64,000 nucleotides of DNA from JBJXHN01 sp046233135 (GCA_046233135.1 JBJXHN010000001.1:372001-436000), one strand, 5' to 3'; shown: positions 36,700 to 46,015, numbered from the stretch's first letter. Numbers and translations: made by a program. The notes: generated by a model from the letters alone, not told the origin.

Positions 36700-37751
36700 G
36701 CCTCCCCCGCATCGCCGGGAACGGCTTCGTTGGTGATGCGAACCATGTGTTCCAGGGTCTTCAGGGCCTTGCCGTCGTCAATGGCGGCGGCCGCTTTGGC
36801 GGCTCCCTCGGCCAGGGTCTCCGCCTTGCCGGCCACCACCAGGGCCGCCCCGGCATTGAGCACGACGATGTCGCGATAGGCGCCGCTTTCTCCGCCCAGC
36901 ATGGCGCGGATCACCGCCGCATTGGTTTCCGGATCGCCGCCCTTCAGGTCGGCCGGCGTGGCACGTGACAGGCCGGCATCTTCCGGCGTGATGGTGAAGG
37001 TGCGGACCAAGCCGGCGCGGAATTCGGCCACCGACGTGGGGCCGGTGGTGGTGATCTCGTCCAGGCCGTCGCTGCCATGCACAACCCAGGCCCGTTCCGC
37101 GCCCAGGCGGCCCAGCACCTCGGCCAGGGGTTCCACCCATTCCGCGGCATAGACACCCATCAGCTCCCGCTTCGCTCCGGCCGGGTTGGCCAGGGGTCCG
37201 AGCAGGTTGAAGATGGTCCGCGTGCCCAGCTCGCCGCGCACCGGCGCCACATGCTTCATGGCGCTGTGGTGGCGCTGCGCGAACATGAAGCCGATGCCGG
37301 CTTCGGCGATGCTCTTCTCGATGGCGGCCATGGGGGCATCAAGGTTGACGCCCAGCGCCCCCAGCACGTCGGCCGACCCGCTTTTGGACGAGGCCGCACG
37401 GTTGCCGTGCTTGGCCACGGTCACCCCGCACGCCGCGGTGACGATGGCGGCACCGGTGGAAATATTATAGGTCCCCGCCGCATCTCCACCGGTCCCGACC
37501 ACGTCGATGGCATCGTCCGGGGCCTTGATCCGGGTGGCCTTGGCGCGCATCACCCGGGCGGCACCGGTGATTTCCTCCACGGTCTCGCCGCGCACCCGCA
37601 GGGCCATCAGAAAGGCCCCCATCTGCGCTGGCGTGGCGTTACCGGACATGATGGCCTCGAAGGCTCTGGCGGCGTCCTGCTCTCCCAGCGGCCGCCCGGT
37701 GGCGGCCATGGCGATCAGGGCTTTCATGTCGGTCAGGTCTGGGGCGGCCAT
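36696..37751 (-). CDS. trpD: Anthranilate phosphoribosyltransferase
   Basis: TrpD (351 residues) transfers phosphoribosyl from PRPP to anthranilate. The PRPP-binding glycine loop and following region VVGTGGDAAGTYNISTGAA, the KHGNRAASSKSGSADVLGALG motif and the HHSAMKHVAPVRGELGTRT segment are all visible. ATG 37751 is used, with GGAG about 12 nt upstream; an internal ATG at 37727 is possible. The gene follows trpG by 73 nt and overlaps trpC by 4 nt. Confidence 0.97.
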   Translation of the reverse strand: MAAPDLTDMKALIAMAATGRPLGEQDAARAFEAIMSGNATPAQMGAFLMALRVRGETVEEITGAARVMRAKATRIKAPDDAIDVVGTGGDAAGTYNISTGAAIVTAACGVTVAKHGNRAASSKSGSADVLGALGVNLDAPMAAIEKSIAEAGIGFMFAQRHHSAMKHVAPVRGELGTRTIFNLLGPLANPAGAKRELMGVYAAEWVEPLAEVLGRLGAERAWVVHGSDGLDEITTTGPTSVAEFRAGLVRTFTITPEDAGLSRATPADLKGGDPETNAAVIRAMLGGESGAYRDIVVLNAGAALVVAGKAETLAEGAAKAAAAIDDGKALKTLEHMVRITNEAVPGDAGEA

Positions 37752-37824
37752 GGGTCGGTTCTGCTCCGGCTGGTAACGGACGGGTCGGCGAAGGATCGGG
37801 ACAAGGGGATGGACCGGACCCGGC

Positions 37825-38403
37825 CTAGGCGGCGCGGGCCATGGTCAGGAAGTTGTTCAGCAGATCGTGGCCGCTTTCGGTCTCGATGCTTTCCGGATGG
37901 AACTGGACCCCCTGGATCGGCAGGGTGCGGTGCCCCAGGCCCATGATCAGGCCGTCATCGGTCCAGGCGGTGACCTCCAGGCAGTCCGGCAGATCTGCCC
38001 GGGCGACGATGAGGGAATGGTAGCGGGTGGCCCGCAGCGGCTTGGGCAGGCCGGTGAAGACGCCTCCGCCGCCGTGTGCGATATGGCTGACCTTGCCATG
38101 CATCGGCGCCGGCGCGCGGACGACGCTGCCGCCGAAGGACTGGCCGATGGTCTGATGGCCCAGGCAGACCCCCATGATCGGCATGCCTTCGGCGGCCGCC
38201 CGATGGGTCAGGGGCAGGCAGATGCCCGCGCGGTCGGGATCGCAGGGACCGGGAGAGAGAATAATGCCCTCCGGCCGCATGGCCATCGCGTCGTCCACGC
38301 TCAGCGCATCATTGCGCCGAACCTCCACCTGGGCGCCCAACTGCCCGAGGTAGTGCCATAGATTATAGGTGAAGCTGTCGTAATTATCGATCAGCAGGAA
38401 CAT
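37825..38403 (-). CDS. trpG: Anthranilate synthase component II (glutamine amidotransferase)
   Basis: TrpG (192 residues) supplies ammonia from glutamine to TrpE. It is a class I amidotransferase with nucleophile C80 (GVCLGHQTIGQ) and the H169/E171 pair in VQFHPESIETE. The start at 38403 has AGGGT upstream. It heads the trpGDC unit. Its partner trpE is 7.6 kb away on the same strand, separated by copper and MBL genes. The 216-bp gap to divergent copA must hold both promoters. Confidence 0.97.
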   Translation of the reverse strand: MFLLIDNYDSFTYNLWHYLGQLGAQVEVRRNDALSVDDAMAMRPEGIILSPGPCDPDRAGICLPLTHRAAAEGMPIMGVCLGHQTIGQSFGGSVVRAPAPMHGKVSHIAHGGGGVFTGLPKPLRATRYHSLIVARADLPDCLEVTAWTDDGLIMGLGHRTLPIQGVQFHPESIETESGHDLLNNFLTMARAA

Positions 38404-38619
38404 TGCGATTACCCTGGGAGCGCCCCTAGATTATCGAGGGCTTAGGCGGAAACAGGCCCGACAGGTGGTTCGGGTGGCCCGAAACGTCGCGGACACGGGC
38501 GCTCAGAGTGCCGGGCCGTCCGCGACCCGTCAAGCACCGCGACAGCCAAGACCGATGCCTGATGCGGTGAATCCCGGGGAATGCGGCTCCGGAACCAAGG
38601 CAAAAAAGGACCCTGCCCC

Positions 38620-40875
38620 ATGGATACCCTGGAGCGCCCCGCCAAGGGGAAGACAGCGACTATTTCGACTGCGGCCCCGGCGCCGGAACAGACCGTCGAA
38701 CTGGCGATCAGCGGCATGACCTGCGCAGCCTGCTCAAGCCGGCTGGAGCGGGTGCTGGGCAAGGTCCAGGGCGTGCGCGAGGCGCGCGTGAACCTGGCCA
38801 CGGAAAAGGCCTTCATCGAGGTGGCCGGCGGCGCTGAGCGAACGGACGCGTTGATCGCGGCGGTGAACAAGGCCGGCTTCGGTGCCGAGCCCCTGCGCGA
38901 GGACGGCCCCGGTGTGGAAGGCGCCGCCGCCAGGGGGGACCGGACGGAACTGCTGCTGTTCACCCTGGCTGCCGTGCTGACCATGCCGCTGATATGGGAC
39001 ATGGTGGCCCATATGACCGGCCTGCCGGGGCGCATCCCTCCTTGGGGACAGCTGCTGCTGGCCACACCGGTGCAGTTCGTCGCCGGCGCCCGGTTCTACA
39101 AGGGGGCCTGGAAGGCGCTGCGGGCCGGTGCGGGCAACATGGATGTGCTGGTGGCCCTGGGATCCTCGGCCGCTTATGGCCTGTCGGTCTGGCGGGTGGC
39201 GGCGGATACGGCCGGGCAGGGGCTGTATTTCGAAGGCGCGGCCGTGGTCATCACCCTGGTCATGCTCGGCAAGTGGCTGGAGGCCCGGGCCAAGGGCAGT
39301 GCGGCCTCGGCCATCCGCGCCCTGATGAAGCTGCGTCCCGACCTCGCCCATGTGGAGCGGGACGGCGGGGTGGTCGAAGACGTCTCCGTCGGCAGCCTGA
39401 AGACCGGCGATGTGGTGCTGGTCCGCCCGGGTGAGGCGGTGCCGGTGGATGGCACCATCCTGTGGGGCGAGACGGACGCGGACGAAAGCCTGGTCACCGG
39501 CGAAAGCCTGCCGGTGGCCCGGGGGCCGGGGGACCGCATGATCGGCGGTTCCGTGAACGGCGAAGGGCTGGTGCGCCTGACGGTCGAAGCGGCGGGGAAG
39601 GACGCGACGCTGTCGCGCATCATCCGGCTGGTGGAGAACGCCCAGGCCAGCAAGGCGCCGGTTCAGGCCATGGTCGACAAGGTGGCCGCCGTCTTCGTGC
39701 CCGCCGTGGTGACCATCGCCGTACTGGCCTTCGCCGGCTGGTGGCTGTTCGGCGGCGCGCTGGAGACGGCCATCGTTGCGGGCATCAGCGTGCTTGTGGT
39801 GGCCTGCCCCTGCGCCCTGGGCCTTGCGACGCCGACGGCGATCATGGTGGGTACGGGCGTCGCCGCCCGCCACGGTATTCTGGTCAAGGACGCCGCTGCC
39901 CTGGAACACGCCCACCGGGCCACGGCCATCGCATTCGACAAGACCGGCACCCTGACCCACGGCCGGCCGCAGGTGACCCGGATCCTGCCCCTGGCCGATG
40001 GTGAAAGCGAAGACGGCCTGCTGGCCGCCGCCGCCGCCGTGCAACAGGGAAGCGGCCACCCCCTGGCGCGCGCGGTGCGCGATGCCGCCGCCGACAAGGG
40101 GCTGGAAGTGCCGCCGTTCGAGGACTTCCGCTCGGTGGCCGGTAAAGGTGTCTCGGCCCGGGTGGCCGGGCGGTCGGTGCTGCTCGGTTCGCCCCGTTTT
40201 CTGCGGGAAGAGGGGATCGTTACGGAAGCGATTGAGGCGCAGGCCAGCGCCCTGGAGGCCGAAGGCGCCGGCGTCATCTGGGTGGCCGACGGGGGAGAGG
40301 CGAAGCGGGTGCTGGGCCTTCTGGCCGTCGCCGACCCGTTGCGTGATACGGCGGCCAAGGCGGTGGCGCGGCTGAAGGCCATGGACGTGCGGCCGGTGAT
40401 GCTGACGGGAGACTCTCGCCGGGTCGCCGAGGCCGTGGCCGCGCGCCTGGGGATCGACGATGTCCGGGCCGAGGTGTTACCCGACCATAAGGCCGAGGCC
40501 GTCCAGGCCCTGCGCAAGGAAGGCCGCATGGTGGCGATGGTTGGCGACGGGGTGAACGACGCCCCGGCCCTGGCGGCCGCGGACGTGGGGATCGCCATGG
40601 GGACGGGCACGGATGTGGCGATGGAGACCGCCGGTATAACGCTGATGCGGGGCGATCCGGGATTATTGCCTGCTGCGTTGTCGATCAGTCGTGCAACTTA
40701 TGGCAAGATCCGGCAGAATCTGTTCTGGGCCTTCGTTTACAACCTGGTCGCCCTGCCCTTGGCGGCGAGCGGGCTGCTCAATCCGATGATCGCCGGTGCG
40801 GCCATGGCCATGTCGAGCGTTTCGGTGGTGGGTAGTTCGTTGCTGTTGCGGCGCTGGCGTCCCAACGACGAGTGA
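38620..40875 (+). CDS. copA: Cu(+)-exporting P1B-type ATPase
   Basis: CopA (751 residues) pumps cytosolic Cu(I) across the inner membrane. One N-terminal HMA domain has GMTCAAC (C35, C38). The transmembrane metal site is CPC (C396-P397-C398), the phosphorylated Asp is D440 in FDKTGTLTHG, and the hinge GDGVNDAPALAAADVG is intact. The last helix carries the Cu-specific MAMSSVSVVGSS motif. ATG 38620 is preferred over the in-frame ATG 38581 because it has AAAGGA upstream and gives the expected N-terminus. The copper chaperone copZ lies 1.8 kb downstream on the same strand. No CueR-type regulator gene or clear CueR box was found nearby. Confidence 0.96.
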   Translation: MDTLERPAKGKTATISTAAPAPEQTVELAISGMTCAACSSRLERVLGKVQGVREARVNLATEKAFIEVAGGAERTDALIAAVNKAGFGAEPLREDGPGVEGAAARGDRTELLLFTLAAVLTMPLIWDMVAHMTGLPGRIPPWGQLLLATPVQFVAGARFYKGAWKALRAGAGNMDVLVALGSSAAYGLSVWRVAADTAGQGLYFEGAAVVITLVMLGKWLEARAKGSAASAIRALMKLRPDLAHVERDGGVVEDVSVGSLKTGDVVLVRPGEAVPVDGTILWGETDADESLVTGESLPVARGPGDRMIGGSVNGEGLVRLTVEAAGKDATLSRIIRLVENAQASKAPVQAMVDKVAAVFVPAVVTIAVLAFAGWWLFGGALETAIVAGISVLVVACPCALGLATPTAIMVGTGVAARHGILVKDAAALEHAHRATAIAFDKTGTLTHGRPQVTRILPLADGESEDGLLAAAAAVQQGSGHPLARAVRDAAADKGLEVPPFEDFRSVAGKGVSARVAGRSVLLGSPRFLREEGIVTEAIEAQASALEAEGAGVIWVADGGEAKRVLGLLAVADPLRDTAAKAVARLKAMDVRPVMLTGDSRRVAEAVAARLGIDDVRAEVLPDHKAEAVQALRKEGRMVAMVGDGVNDAPALAAADVGIAMGTGTDVAMETAGITLMRGDPGLLPAALSISRATYGKIRQNLFWAFVYNLVALPLAASGLLNPMIAGAAMAMSSVSVVGSSLLLRRWRPNDE

Positions 40876-40911
40876 GCCTCGTCGTCGCTCGGTATTAGAG
40901 GATAGGTGATC

Positions 40912-42672
40912 GTGTTGCCGGGTCGGGACCGCAGAGGTCTCTTGGATCGTTTCGCGCTGGTGGTGGCCGGGCTGTCGCCGCGCGCCTTGATGACGCTTGC
41001 CGGGGGCACCCTGGTGGCGGGTATAGCCATTGGCGTTTCCATGGCCGTGTTCCTGGGCGAAGAGGCCCCGCCACCGCGTGGGGGCGTGGCTTTGCATGGG
41101 GCGCCCCAGGCGCCGGAAACCTATGGCGGCACCAGCTTCGTCCGCCGGCCCGACCCGCTGGGGCAATACGCCCCGCCCCCGTTGCCCACCGTCTCCCGGT
41201 CCCGGTCGCAGCCCTTGCCCGAGGTGGACATGGATCCGGCGCCCAAGGTCGCCGCCCTGCCGCCACGTTTGCCGGAACCGGAGCCGGTTCCCTTGGAAAA
41301 CATGCCGGTCGTTGCCAATCCGCAACCGCAACAAAATATTCCTTCGATACTTCAGAAAGAGCCGATAACGGTTTATCCTGAAAGGGAAAAATCTTCTCAG
41401 ATGCCGGAAGGCCCGCCAGCAGAGGCGGTGGCTCCCGCGCCGGCCCCGCAGGTCGCGGCCGTCGAGCCCGTAACGGTGCCGCCACCGCCGGACCCCCAGC
41501 CGGACCCCGCGCCGCAACGGCAGCCGAACCCCGAGATGGTACGCGAAACGGTGCCGGAGCGTGCGCCGGTGCCGGCATCGATCCTGACGCCTCCGCCGGT
41601 CCTGTCGCCGGCAGCCGTCCCCGACGTGACGGCCCCCCAGCCGCTGATGGCCGATGCGCCCCTGCCGATCCGCGTCCCGCCGCCGGTGGATGAGCCGGCC
41701 GAGGAGAAGGCGCGGATCGCCGCTCTGCCGGAAGCCTTCCGGGACCTGATGGAAGGCAACGGGCCGGGCTTCGTGATGGAAGAACCGCTGCCGCAGGACA
41801 CGGTGGTGCATACCCCCGAAGCCAAGAAGGCGGATGTGGAGGCGGTGGTGGCCGCCCTGCCGCCGGCCCTGGACGTGGCGCCCCTGCCGGAATGGACCGG
41901 CAGCCTGCCGCCCTGGCGCGCCAATGCGGTGCCCACGACCCCCTGGCGCGGTCCTGCCATTGCCGTGGTGATCGACGATCTGGGGCTCGACCAGGGGCGT
42001 ACGAACCAGCTGCATGCGCTCCCTGGACCCCTGACCCTGTCCTATCTGACCTATGCCCGCGACTTGCGGCGGCAGATGGCGGCCGGCCACAACCGGGGGC
42101 ACGAACTGTTGCTGCATATGCCGATGGAGCCCAAAAGCCGCACCATCGATCCTGGACCGGACGTGCTGAAGGTGGAGTATTCCGCTGACCGGATCCTGTC
42201 CAAGTTGCGGACCGCGCTGGACCGGGGGCGGGGCCATGTGGGGATCAACAACCACATGGGCAGCCGCTTCACCTCTGACCCCAAGGGCATGGCGGTGGTG
42301 ATGGCGGAACTGAAGCGGCGGGGCCTGATGTGGCTGGATTCCGTGACCTCGGCCCAGTCCGTCGGGCTGGCGGTTGCCGACAACGCCGGCGTGCCCCATG
42401 TGGGCCGCAACGTCTTCCTGGACAACACGCCCGAGGAAGGGGCGGTGATGCGCCAGTTGAAGGAGCTGGAGAGCGTGGCGCGGGAACACGGGACGGCCGT
42501 GGGCATCGGCCACCCCAAGGACGCGACCATAGCGGCCTTGCGGAAATGGCTGCCGACGCTGGCGAAAAAGGGCTTTACCCTGGTTCCGATCAGCGCCCTG
42601 GCCCAGCCGCGCTCTGCGGCGGTGGCCGAAGCCACCCCTTCGGCGGTGTCGGGCGCTTATGGGAAATATTGA
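40912..42672 (+). CDS. Divergent polysaccharide deacetylase (YibQ-type), membrane-anchored
   Basis: This 586-residue protein has an N-terminal transmembrane anchor (residues ~23-45), a long Pro/Ala-rich periplasmic linker (~50-340) and a C-terminal divergent polysaccharide deacetylase (DUF610/YibQ) domain. The domain begins at AIAVVIDDLG (D355, D356) and includes LLLHMPMEP, GINNHMGSRFTSD and GIGHPKDATI. Such domains act on periplasmic or cell-wall glycans, often near murein hydrolase activators and ctpA; here they sit between copA and copZ instead. GTG 40912 has AGAGGA at 9 nt; GTG 40906 is too close to that site. Within the linker, about 41330-41400 is AT-richer than its surroundings. Confidence 0.85.
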   Translation: MLPGRDRRGLLDRFALVVAGLSPRALMTLAGGTLVAGIAIGVSMAVFLGEEAPPPRGGVALHGAPQAPETYGGTSFVRRPDPLGQYAPPPLPTVSRSRSQPLPEVDMDPAPKVAALPPRLPEPEPVPLENMPVVANPQPQQNIPSILQKEPITVYPEREKSSQMPEGPPAEAVAPAPAPQVAAVEPVTVPPPPDPQPDPAPQRQPNPEMVRETVPERAPVPASILTPPPVLSPAAVPDVTAPQPLMADAPLPIRVPPPVDEPAEEKARIAALPEAFRDLMEGNGPGFVMEEPLPQDTVVHTPEAKKADVEAVVAALPPALDVAPLPEWTGSLPPWRANAVPTTPWRGPAIAVVIDDLGLDQGRTNQLHALPGPLTLSYLTYARDLRRQMAAGHNRGHELLLHMPMEPKSRTIDPGPDVLKVEYSADRILSKLRTALDRGRGHVGINNHMGSRFTSDPKGMAVVMAELKRRGLMWLDSVTSAQSVGLAVADNAGVPHVGRNVFLDNTPEEGAVMRQLKELESVAREHGTAVGIGHPKDATIAALRKWLPTLAKKGFTLVPISALAQPRSAAVAEATPSAVSGAYGKY

Positions 42673-42698
42673 TACACCAAGAAAGAGGATGTCGACCG

Positions 42699-42908
42699 AT
42701 GAGCAAGACGTATCTGGTGGGTGGCATGACCTGCGGCGGCTGCGCGAGCAGCGTGGAAAAGGCCATCAAGGGTCTGGATGCCTCCGCCACCGTATCCATT
42801 ACCCTGGATACCGGTGAAGTGACCGTGGACGGATATGACAACGACAGCGCCGTGAAGGATGCGGTGGAAGAGGCCGGCTTCGACTTCAATGGCGTGAAGG
42901 CTGCTTAA
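42699..42908 (+). CDS. copZ: CopZ-like copper chaperone
   Basis: This 69-residue single heavy-metal-associated domain has GGMTCGGCASSVEKAI, with the Cu(I)-binding CGGC pair. It delivers copper to the HMA domain of CopA, encoded upstream on the same strand. AAAGAGGA lies about 8 nt before ATG 42699. Only 26 nt separate it from the deacetylase gene, so copA, deacetylase and copZ may be one transcript. The frame is open upstream inside the deacetylase gene, but the length and site fix this start. Confidence 0.95.
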   Translation: MSKTYLVGGMTCGGCASSVEKAIKGLDASATVSITLDTGEVTVDGYDNDSAVKDAVEEAGFDFNGVKAA

Positions 42909-42986
42909 GATTATTTTTTGACGGAAACGACCGGGAGTCCGGGCCTCGCGCGCACGGATCCCGGTGGTTCCCCCTCCCGCGACGGG

Positions 42987-44039
42987 CTAAATGAAGCCCA
43001 CCGTGAAGGCGCGCAGGTCGGATACGATGCTGCCCGGCGCGTGGGGATCGTTCGCCGCATCCCAGGCGCCGTCCACATGGGCGCGGATATCGGCCTCGGA
43101 CGTGGTGTCGGGGTGTCCGATAAAGACGATCTCCGTTTCCACCTCGGGCTGGCCCGGGGGAGGAGTGGTCAGCTGAAGGCGACCACGCCGGCCGGTGACC
43201 TGAAGCACTCCGTATTCCCCCGTCGGCAGGTCCAGGCGCACCAGACCCTTGGCGCGGAAGATGCCCTTGGGCAGGTGCTCCACGACGCGCTGCATGGCGT
43301 CGAAACAGAAGCGCTTTTCCCCGTCCCGATAGGTCCAGCTGGCAAAGGCCTTCAGGTGGTCGCCGGCATGATCGTGTCCGTTGTCATGCCCATGGTCATG
43401 CCCATGACTGGCGTCCCGGGCGGCGGTCGCGAAGTCCTGATCGAACAGGGCGGCGACGGGCAGGGCGCCGAAGGTGGTCTGGAAGATACGGGCGCGGGGG
43501 ACGATATGCTCCACCTTCGCCCGTACCTCGGTCAGGCGGGCGGGGGGCACCAGATCCACCTTGTTGATCACCACGATGTCGGCCAGGGCGACGTGGGCAT
43601 AGGCCAAGTCGGCATAGGTGCCGGTTTCATCCAGGGCCTGATCGGCATCCAGCAGGGTGATGATGGCCTGGACGTCCACGTACTTCTGCACCTCTGGCCG
43701 GAAGAAGGACTCCACCACGGACAGGGGTTTGGACACGCCGCTGGTCTCGATGATGATGTGGTCGGGCGGCGTTTCTGTCGCGCAGAGCTTCAGCACGGCC
43801 TCGATCAGGTCTTCGCGGATGACGCAGCAGATGCAGCCGTTGGTCAGGGCGATGGTTTCCCCCTCCACCGACAGCACCAGACGGGAGTCGATATTCACCG
43901 CGCCGAAGTCGTTGACGACCACGGCGAAGCGCCGGCCGTTGGCGTTGGTGATCAGATGGTTGAGAAGGGTGGTCTTTCCGGACCCCAGAAAGCCGCCGAT
44001 GATGGTGACGGGAATGCGCGAAGGCTGCTGCGGATCCAC
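42987..44039 (-). CDS. COG0523 (CobW/ZNG-type) metallochaperone GTPase
   Basis: This 350-residue GTPase belongs to the CobW/YeiR/ZNG1 group. Walker A is GFLGSGKT (16-23), the metal-binding motif is CICC (C69, C71, C72), NKVD (159-162) confers guanine specificity, and a His/Asp-rich segment (212-228) probably binds metal. A CobW C-terminal domain follows. COG0523 members insert or allocate zinc, cobalt or other metals. No cobalamin genes are nearby, so a zinc or general metallochaperone role is more likely than cobalamin synthesis. It is convergent with copZ and shares the strand of the MBL-fold gene 100 nt upstream, which may itself be a metalloenzyme client. Confidence 0.9.
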   Translation of the reverse strand: MDPQQPSRIPVTIIGGFLGSGKTTLLNHLITNANGRRFAVVVNDFGAVNIDSRLVLSVEGETIALTNGCICCVIREDLIEAVLKLCATETPPDHIIIETSGVSKPLSVVESFFRPEVQKYVDVQAIITLLDADQALDETGTYADLAYAHVALADIVVINKVDLVPPARLTEVRAKVEHIVPRARIFQTTFGALPVAALFDQDFATAARDASHGHDHGHDNGHDHAGDHLKAFASWTYRDGEKRFCFDAMQRVVEHLPKGIFRAKGLVRLDLPTGEYGVLQVTGRRGRLQLTTPPPGQPEVETEIVFIGHPDTTSEADIRAHVDGAWDAANDPHAPGSIVSDLRAFTVGFI

Positions 44040-44085
44040 GGAAACCCCCGTAGGTAGAGAAGGCCAGGGCCGGACCGGGCACGGA

Positions 44086-44127
44086 CCGGATCGCGGAGGA
44101 ACGTTGCGGGTTTCCCCTGCGATCCGG
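44086..44127 (-). terminator. Stem-loop after the MBL-fold gene
   Basis: A perfect 9-bp inverted repeat (44086-44094 with 44119-44127) begins 12 nt beyond the minus-strand stop of the MBL gene and ends before the CobW-type gene. Without a T run it is only a possible terminator or attenuator. Confidence 0.35.
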
Positions 44128-44138
44128 CGCGAGGAAAA

Positions 44139-45416
44139 TCAGGAGCTGCTGCTGTCGGACGAACTGCCGGAACTGTCCGAAGACGGCGGCACGGGCGGGA
44201 CATACCCCGGTGGGAAGCAGTCCTTGATGTTCCGGTCGAAGATCTCCGGCGAGCGGAAATTCGCGCTGTTCAAGGGCGCGCTGGTTTCCACCGGCGTTCC
44301 GATCTTGGTGCCCCAGGAGTTTTCATTGATCGCCGACTTGCGGACCAGGATGTCTTCCTTGGTGACATTGAAGACCAGGAAGTCGTAGCCGATCTGGTAG
44401 GCGCCCTTCCAGTTGATCCGCACGTCCGAAATCAGGGCCGTCAGTTCCTGTTCATCGACCACGCAGTGATTGGTCACCCCCATGCGCGGGTTGGTCAGCG
44501 ACAGCACCTTGCCCAGGCAGGTGGCGCTGGTGTGCGAGGTGCTGAGGTTGCCCAGATAGGACTGCTGGGTGTCCGGCCAGACCTGTTCAAAGCGGCGCAT
44601 GGTCGGGAAGGTTTCGTGCATGATCAGGTCGGCGCCGGCCGCATGCTTGGTGAAGAAGTGGTTGGGCTCGGTGTCCCCCGACCAGACGAAGGACAGGCCG
44701 TTCCAGTCCAGGCGGTAGCTGATGGCGCCGTCGATCACATGCAGGGCCGGCCAGTGGGTGATGGTCACTCCGTTCTGCTGATAGGCGATGCCGGGGTTGG
44801 CGCGGAAGTCCAGCTCGTGGGTGTTGATCACATAGCTCTGGTCGATGGGCTGGCTGGCGGCAAAGCTGGTGGTGTGCCAGTGGCACATCTTCTTCATGCC
44901 CTCGATGGAGGCATTCAGGCCCAGCTCCGGCGTCTGGCCCGACGGACCCCAGATGTTCAGCGGCGTGTAGCGGGCGCCGCTGGGGCCAAAGGTGTAGAGC
45001 GCCGTCAGGTCCGTCATGTGGTCCATATGCAGATGGCTGAGGAACACATTGGTCATGTTGCTGTAGGGGATCATCAGCGAATTGTAGTTGAGCAGCGCGC
45101 CGATGCCGATGTCGAAGACGAAGCTGTCTCCATTGCCCAGCTCGACGAAGATCGAACAGGACGACTGGCGGCGGCGTACCAGATTGCCCATGCCGGAGCC
45201 GACAATGGTCACCCGCATCTCGTCGGGCCGAATGGGCTCGCCGGGATAGGCGTAGACACTGGGCTGCGCGACATCGGCCGCGAGCCCCAGGATCGGGGGA
45301 GCGCTGGGCGTGCTGCTGCTCGATGAACTGCTGCTCGACGTGCCGGACCCGGACGACGAGGAAGACGAGGAAGACGAGGAAGATGATGAAGACGAATTGG
45401 ATGTATCGGACGACAT
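44139..45416 (-). CDS. MBL-fold hydrolase with poly-serine ends (GntH-like)
   Basis: This 425-residue metallo-beta-lactamase-fold protein has the metal motif HLHMDH (H128, H130, D132, H133) after FDIGIGALLNYNSLMIPYS. The order VELGNGDSFVFDIG, LNIWGPSG, THWPALHVIDGA and SYRLDWNGLSFVWSGDT resembles the family annotated from guanitoxin biosynthesis GntH, a group spread well beyond that pathway. The ends are odd: residues 8-35 are nearly all serine and the C-terminus is another Ser/Asp tail. The serine codons are mixed TCN and AGN, so the run is kept as protein sequence rather than by simple triplet slippage. No signal peptide is seen. ATG 45416 has GGAGGA 8 nt upstream; the in-frame ATG 45488 gives an implausible N-terminus. 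Confidence 0.82.
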   Translation of the reverse strand: MSSDTSNSSSSSSSSSSSSSSSGSGTSSSSSSSSSTPSAPPILGLAADVAQPSVYAYPGEPIRPDEMRVTIVGSGMGNLVRRRQSSCSIFVELGNGDSFVFDIGIGALLNYNSLMIPYSNMTNVFLSHLHMDHMTDLTALYTFGPSGARYTPLNIWGPSGQTPELGLNASIEGMKKMCHWHTTSFAASQPIDQSYVINTHELDFRANPGIAYQQNGVTITHWPALHVIDGAISYRLDWNGLSFVWSGDTEPNHFFTKHAAGADLIMHETFPTMRRFEQVWPDTQQSYLGNLSTSHTSATCLGKVLSLTNPRMGVTNHCVVDEQELTALISDVRINWKGAYQIGYDFLVFNVTKEDILVRKSAINENSWGTKIGTPVETSAPLNSANFRSPEIFDRNIKDCFPPGYVPPVPPSSDSSGSSSDSSSS

Positions 45417-45671
45417 GACCTGTTTCCTCCGTTGGGGCGAACGGCTGAGATTGCTTGGAAAACCAGTACTCAGGAGACGCAGAGGCACTGCCGACGGCCG
45501 TCCGGCAGAAGAAGCGCAAGTGTATTACTGATCGCGCATGGAAATGTGCGGCAAGGGGATACCACGGTGGACGTATTCGAATACCAATATCGCGAATCTA
45601 GCGGAGGCTTTTGCTGGAAGACAAGTTTTTCTATTAAAAAATTTAAAATACTATCGATACACCATGCACGT

Positions 45672-46015
45672 TCAGATAGGAAATGCAGCCCGGAAACATA
45701 CCTGTACTGGGGTATTTTCGTCATCGGCCAAGCGCGCAACGGGTGCGCCTTTTGTGTCGGTCAGCATGTCAAAAACACCGCCGGATTGCGGGTTGGCGGT
45801 CCGTGCGGCTTCGCCCACGACGCGATGGCTGGTGAGAGAAAGGGTGCGCCTGTCCGGACCAGAGAAACAGGGCATGGTCGGCTTGGGTATCGGGACCGGA
45901 TAGCTGGCGAGGGGGTTACCCTCGGGTGAAAACACCTTGAGGACACCCGCGGAAACGCCTGCACTCCACAGATTGCCGGCCGAATCCATCGCCGCACCGT
46001 CGGGGAGTCCACGGC
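45672..46015 (-). pseudogene. C-terminal remnant of an SMP-30/gluconolactonase-family gene
   Basis: The minus-strand frame encodes a segment that begins GLPDGAAMDSAGNLWSAGV and runs through KPTMPCFSGPD to ARTANPQSGGVFDM. That is the C-terminal third of SMP-30/regucalcin-type lactonases (compare PDG-A-D-G--W, KPTMPAFGGPD and ARTAHPQAGG-F in the family). The upstream two thirds are missing: the homologous part starts only about 20 nt after the trpE stop. No start codon or ribosome site suits it. It is best read as a truncated leftover at a rearrangement point next to trpE. Confidence 0.7.

Noticed and set aside
42909..42986. T-rich run after copZ as an intrinsic terminator
   Set aside because: The T run precedes rather than follows the nearby CCGGGA/TCCCGG inverted repeat, so the order is wrong for either strand.
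42987..44039. CobW-type gene as evidence of a cobalamin biosynthesis locus
   Set aside because: No cobN or other cobalamin gene is adjacent; the CICC motif and His-rich stretch are shared by zinc and other metallochaperones.
45310..45531. Small acidic plus-strand ORF rich in Asp/Glu
   Set aside because: It is simply the antisense of the poly-serine N-terminus of the MBL-fold gene.
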